Source: Arcanobacterium phocisimile
GTDB lineage: Bacteria > Actinomycetota > Actinomycetes > Actinomycetales > Actinomycetaceae
Length of the DNA: 64,000 nucleotides
Reading direction: 5' to 3'
NCBI RefSeq assembly: GCF_016904675.1
Contig: NZ_CP070228.1
Location: forward strand, 558,001-622,000
Shown here piece by piece: positions 60,335-64,000 of the stretch. The notes under the pieces are model-generated. The model was not told where the DNA came from. It made no database searches and was given only the letters and a program-made list of their open reading frames with translations. Each line of letters begins with the position of its first letter. Positions within the stretch are counted from its first letter, which is position 1. The position numbers were made by a program, and so were the translations under genes.

Positions 60335-63007
60335 TTACTTCTTCTTTGGCTCTGGCTCAGCTAACTCGTAAGCGGTTACCGATGCGCCCTCTTCTGCGTC
60401 AGTTGCCACAGTGAACTCACCGGAAACATGAGCGGCAGCAAGAAGATCACCGCGAACAGCTGCAATCTTAGCCTCATCATGTGCTGGAACATTCAAGGTG
60501 ACCGACAAGAACGGCGTACGTTGGGAAACCTTGTTCTCCGACTTCACCTTACGCAACGCAGCCAAAGCTTGGCCGGCAATATGCATGGTAGCTGGATCGG
60601 CATCGCCAGAAGCCTGAGCTAATGGAACAATCGACGGCCACTGAGCGCGGTGGACCGAACCAGTGCGATACCACGACCACACCTCTTCAGCAGCATACGG
60701 CAACACTGGCGCGAACAAGCGAACAAATGTATCAACAGCCAAGTTCAATGCAACACGTGCTGAACGAATAGCCTGCTCCTGACCAGCCTCGGCGTACTTG
60801 CCGTCGCGATCATAAGCACGGTCCTTGACCAACTCAAGATAGTCGTCACAGAACGTCCAGAAGCATGTTTCAGAGATCTCCAATGCACGAGTGTGATCAT
60901 AGTTTTCAAATGCCTGGGTAGCCTGTTCAACAACGTGAACCAGCTCAGCAAGCATTGCGCGATCGATCGGCTCAGTAACAGCAGAAGCATCTAAATCAAT
61001 CTTCGAACCAGTGCCACCCATCTGCAACGCAAACTTCGAAGCGTTGAGTAGCTTCATCGCCAAGCGGCGACCGATCTTCATCTGCTGCTCATCAAACGCC
61101 GCATCAGTACCCAGACGAGCCGAAGCTGCCCAATAACGAACAGCGTCCGAACCATGCTTTTCCAACAGACTCATCGGGGTAACAACATTACCCTTCGACT
61201 TACTCATCTTCTTACGGTCCGGATCAAGGATCCAGCCCGAAATAGCGGCATGCTTCCATGGCACATCGTTAAACTCAAGATGTGCACGAACCATCGTGGA
61301 GAACAACCAGGTACGGATGATGTCCTGGCCCTGCGGGCGAACATCCATCGGGTAAACTTTGGCGAACAAGTCCTCATCAGTCAACCAGCCGCCAGCAATC
61401 TGCGGAGTCAACGACGACGTCGCCCACGTATCCATAATGTCAACTTCGCCAACGAAGCCGCCAGCCTGGCCGCGCTGCTCCGCAGTGAAACCTTCAGGAA
61501 CGTCAGTCGTAGGATCAATCGGAAGCTGGTCAACCGACGGAACAATAACGTCGTCATAATCAACATCGCCAGCTTCAGTCACCCGATACCACAACGGCAA
61601 CGGAACACCAAAGAAACGCTGACGCGATACCAGCCAGTCAGTATTCAAACCTTCAACCCAGTTGTTGTAACGCACCCGCATGAAGTCCGGATGGAACGCA
61701 ACTTCTTCGCCACGAGCGAGCAAGTTATCACGCAAATCCTTACCGTTAGACTCTTCGTGTGCGCGGCCGCCGTTACGGATGTACCACTGGCGAGAAGTTA
61801 CGATTTCGAGCGGCTTATCGCCCTTTTCGAAGAAGTTCGTCATACGAGTGGTTGGCTTCGGATCACCCAGCATCTCACCGGTTTCAGCCAACTTCTCAAC
61901 CAGAGCCTTACGAGCAGAGAAGGTGGTCTTGCCAGCCATTTCTTCATACATGGCAATACCATCAGCATCCGTAATCCACTCTGGAGTTTCGTGGAGTAGG
62001 CGGCCATCCTTGCCAAGCACCGAACGCATCGGCAAATCAAGCTCACGCCACCACACCACGTCGGTCACATCACCGAACGTACAGCACATAGCGATACCCG
62101 CGCCCTTATCCATCTCCGCCTGCGGGTGAGCCAAAACAGGGATCTCAACACCGAAAACCGGAGACTTCACCGTCGTACCAAACAACGCCTGGTAACGCTC
62201 ATCATCCGGGTGGGCAATCAACGCCACACACGCCGGCAACAATTCTGGACGAGTCGTTTCGATAATGACGTCGTCGCCGTCGGCACGATGGAACGCGAGC
62301 GAATGGTAAGCACCCGGATACTCGCGAGCCTCAAGCTCAGCCTGGGCAACCGCCGTCTGGAACGTAATATCCCACAAGCCAGGAGCCTGCGCCTGGTAAG
62401 CCTCGCCGCGCTGAAGATTCTTAATAAACGCAGCTTGGGCAACCTTCTGTGCCTTCGCGCCAATCGTCTGGTAGTTCTGCTCCCAGTCAACCGACAAGCC
62501 CAAATGACGCCACAACGCCTCAAACTGCTGTTCGTCTTCCTGGGTTAGCTTCCAACACAACTCAATAAAGTTCGGGCGAGAAATAGGCATCTGATCAGCA
62601 AACTTGATCGACTTGCCGTCGCCACCATCATGCGGTGGCACAAAATCTGGAACATACGGCAACGACGGATCTACACGCACGCCGTAGTAGTTCTGTACAC
62701 GGCGTTCAGTCGGTAGGCCGTTGTCATCCCAACCCATCGGGTAAAAAACATTCATTCCCTGCATACGCTTGTAACGCGCAACCGTATCGGTATGGGTGTA
62801 GCTGAACACGTGGCCAACGTGTAGTGAACCAGAGACGGTAGGAGGTGGGGTGTCAATCGAATAGACCTGAGCGCGCTCAGTGTCACGGTCGAAGCGGTAG
62901 GTGCCGTTCTCGGCCCAAGCCTTGCCCCAGCGGTCCTCGAGACCCTCGAGCGATACCTTGTCCGGAACCTCGGTGTTATCGAGCAATGCGGAATTATTTT
63001 CAGTCAT
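60335..63007 (-). CDS. valS: Valyl-tRNA synthetase
   Basis: An 890-residue class I synthetase charging tRNA-Val. HIGH-type motif PPPTVSGSLHVGHVFSYT (GHVF at the HIGH position), a CP1 editing domain, WALSTS-type block TWATSSLTPQIAGGW, and KMSKSKGNVV. The C-terminal anticodon-binding domain ends in a Lys tail. It is read toward fadD and followed by a terminator. Confidence 0.96.
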   Translation of the reverse strand: MTENNSALLDNTEVPDKVSLEGLEDRWGKAWAENGTYRFDRDTERAQVYSIDTPPPTVSGSLHVGHVFSYTHTDTVARYKRMQGMNVFYPMGWDDNGLPTERRVQNYYGVRVDPSLPYVPDFVPPHDGGDGKSIKFADQMPISRPNFIELCWKLTQEDEQQFEALWRHLGLSVDWEQNYQTIGAKAQKVAQAAFIKNLQRGEAYQAQAPGLWDITFQTAVAQAELEAREYPGAYHSLAFHRADGDDVIIETTRPELLPACVALIAHPDDERYQALFGTTVKSPVFGVEIPVLAHPQAEMDKGAGIAMCCTFGDVTDVVWWRELDLPMRSVLGKDGRLLHETPEWITDADGIAMYEEMAGKTTFSARKALVEKLAETGEMLGDPKPTTRMTNFFEKGDKPLEIVTSRQWYIRNGGRAHEESNGKDLRDNLLARGEEVAFHPDFMRVRYNNWVEGLNTDWLVSRQRFFGVPLPLWYRVTEAGDVDYDDVIVPSVDQLPIDPTTDVPEGFTAEQRGQAGGFVGEVDIMDTWATSSLTPQIAGGWLTDEDLFAKVYPMDVRPQGQDIIRTWLFSTMVRAHLEFNDVPWKHAAISGWILDPDRKKMSKSKGNVVTPMSLLEKHGSDAVRYWAASARLGTDAAFDEQQMKIGRRLAMKLLNASKFALQMGGTGSKIDLDASAVTEPIDRAMLAELVHVVEQATQAFENYDHTRALEISETCFWTFCDDYLELVKDRAYDRDGKYAEAGQEQAIRSARVALNLAVDTFVRLFAPVLPYAAEEVWSWYRTGSVHRAQWPSIVPLAQASGDADPATMHIAGQALAALRKVKSENKVSQRTPFLSVTLNVPAHDEAKIAAVRGDLLAAAHVSGEFTVATDAEEGASVTAYELAEPEPKKK

Positions 63008-63088
63008 GGCTCTATTCTTCCATGTTTTCCAGCATTCATGCGCCGGTGGGTAAGGTGGTAGCTGTCACGTTGGGAGGTGAATTTGAGG

Positions 63089-63886
63089 CTAACCCTGATT
63101 GCGCGCCACCGCAGCTCGAACCCCGGCAACAACCGCAGGGGAGAACCCGGCGTCTTCCATCGCCAACAAGCCTGCAATCGTGGTGCCGCCCGGCGACGTT
63201 ACGCGATCGACCAGCTCGGCGGGGACAGCCGTATCGATCGAATCCACAACCATCTGCGCCGAACCCAGCACTGCCTGGGCGGCAACACGCACAGCTTCAC
63301 GCTTCGTCATGCCTTCCGCGAGCGCGCCACGAGCAAGGGCATCAATATAGGTATACGTCCACGCCGGAGAACAACCCGCAATCGCGGAAAATGCGGAGAA
63401 AAGATGCTCCGGCACAGTGGCTACCTCACCCACCGCACCGAACAGCTCTTCAACCGCAGCGAACTGTTCTGGCGCTACATGATCGTTGGCGCACAAGCCC
63501 GTCATACCCATACCGATGTGTGAATTGACGTTCGGCATTGCACGCACAATCGGCTGATTGGCCGGGGCGTGGCTGGCAATATCTGCGAGCGACACCCCAG
63601 CAGCTACCGAGACCAGAAGCGTGTTAGGGGACAGGTGTGGGCTGATCTCATCGAGCATACTGCCAATGAGGTACGGCTTGACTGCGAGAACGACAATCTG
63701 GCTGGCCGCCGCCACCTCAGTGTTGTCAGTGGTGAAGCGGGCGCGGAGTTCGGTGGCAAGCTGGGTGCCGGCGTCGGTGTTGCGACGCGAAAAAATAATC
63801 TGCTCGCCAGGCGTGCCGGAAGAAATAAGGCCGTGGATGATCGCGCTGGCCATCGAACCAGCGCCAATAAAACCAAGAGTCGTCAT
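63089..63886 (-). CDS. proC: Pyrroline-5-carboxylate reductase
   Basis: A 265-residue NAD(P)H-dependent reductase, last step of proline synthesis. GFIGAGSMASAIIHGL is the dinucleotide fold, VLAVKPYLIGSMLDEI the second Rossmann element, RAMPNVNSHIGMGMTGLCAN and the C-terminal SPGGTTIAGLLAMEDAGF the substrate signature. Length is normal. Confidence 0.95.
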   Translation of the reverse strand: MTTLGFIGAGSMASAIIHGLISSGTPGEQIIFSRRNTDAGTQLATELRARFTTDNTEVAAASQIVVLAVKPYLIGSMLDEISPHLSPNTLLVSVAAGVSLADIASHAPANQPIVRAMPNVNSHIGMGMTGLCANDHVAPEQFAAVEELFGAVGEVATVPEHLFSAFSAIAGCSPAWTYTYIDALARGALAEGMTKREAVRVAAQAVLGSAQMVVDSIDTAVPAELVDRVTSPGGTTIAGLLAMEDAGFSPAVVAGVRAAVARNQG

Positions 63887-63934
63887 GGGGTTACCGCTGA
63901 GATTTTCTGTCAGGATTCTCCAGAGGCATTCCGA

Positions 63935-64000
63935 TTAGCTCATTACCGTTTTGTAAGCCAACAGAGCCTCGCGGGTGAGGCGGATAATCTGTTGGGGACC
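63935..64000 (-). CDS. 3' end of an unidentified gene
   Basis: The minus strand enters with GPQQIIRLTREALLAYKTVM-S and a TAA at 63935. Only 21 codons are visible; a helical, coding-like end. It lies 48 bases upstream of proC in the same direction, so the two may be co-transcribed. Family not recognised. Confidence 0.4.
   Translation of the reverse strand, partial: GPQQIIRLTREALLAYKTVMS

Noticed and set aside
61154-61999. 281-codon plus-strand frame
   Set aside because: Antisense to valS, whose HIGH and KMSKS motifs are clear.

Overview
The window looks like a chromosome segment of a moderate-GC actinobacterium of the family Actinomycetaceae, most like Arcanobacterium or Trueperella. This is inferred from protein style: an actinobacterial PepN start, a GSGNGE-type RpiB, paired ClpP1/ClpP2, a Zur-controlled set of zinc-free ribosomal proteins, an 'anchored repeat' ABC transporter, an LAxTG-sorted surface protein and many apparently leaderless starts. 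No 16S rRNA is present to confirm it. Positions and repeats were read by eye, and family names are from memory of conserved motifs.

Layout. 0-8 kb: pepN (5' part only), a membrane protein, a GNAT acetyltransferase coupled to an M13 peptidase, rpiB, cysE-cysK, a YigZ protein, rpmF, a lipoprotein and a propeller-like protein. 9-13 kb: a four-gene zinc/manganese-type ABC uptake operon of the actinobacterial anchored-repeat class, every junction overlapping by 4 bp, with a Zur-type box upstream. 13-16 kb: cstA-ybdD. 16-19 kb: a frameshifted aldo/keto reductase, a HEPN-motif protein, a decayed flavoprotein, and a His-rich zinc-binding protein with its SmtB-type sensor. 19-30 kb: BCCT and DASS transporters, a deoxynucleoside kinase, argG-argH, a HhH-GPD glycosylase, and a DoxX/flavoprotein pair.

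30.5-42.3 kb is an accessory graveyard ending next to a tRNA-Gly gene. It holds two oppositely oriented terminase C-terminal remnants, HNH, antirepressor, tail and tape-measure fragments, and several broken insertion sequences. Genes with effector or defence character lie among them: a decayed bacteriocin-like gene with a small membrane (immunity-like) partner, a decayed DUF4258-type toxin with a DUF2283 partner, an intact secreted DUF4258-type protein with a downstream partner, a ParE/RelE-type toxin-antitoxin pair, and an Abi/HEPN remnant.

42-64 kb is mostly core: a two-component system divergent from a MacB/LolD-type ABC exporter, a DUF218 membrane protein, the Zur locus (COG0523/MRF-like gene divergent from rpsN-rpmJ-rpmB-rpmG, with two Zur-like boxes between), a coiled-coil LAKTG surface protein, two tRNAs, tig, an IS1249-like element inserted between tig and clpP1, clpP1-clpP2-clpX, fadD, valS, proC and the end of one more gene.

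Two themes tie the window together. The first is zinc: uptake (9-13 kb), zinc sensing and storage (18.6-19.2 kb), and zinc-sparing ribosomal proteins (rpmF at 7 kb; the 49 kb operon). The second is a dispersed palindromic repeat found at least four times, always between genes. Candidates for undescribed biology are the secreted DUF4258-type protein with its 284-aa partner (39.8-41.1 kb), the HEPN-motif protein at 17.2 kb, and the palindrome family.
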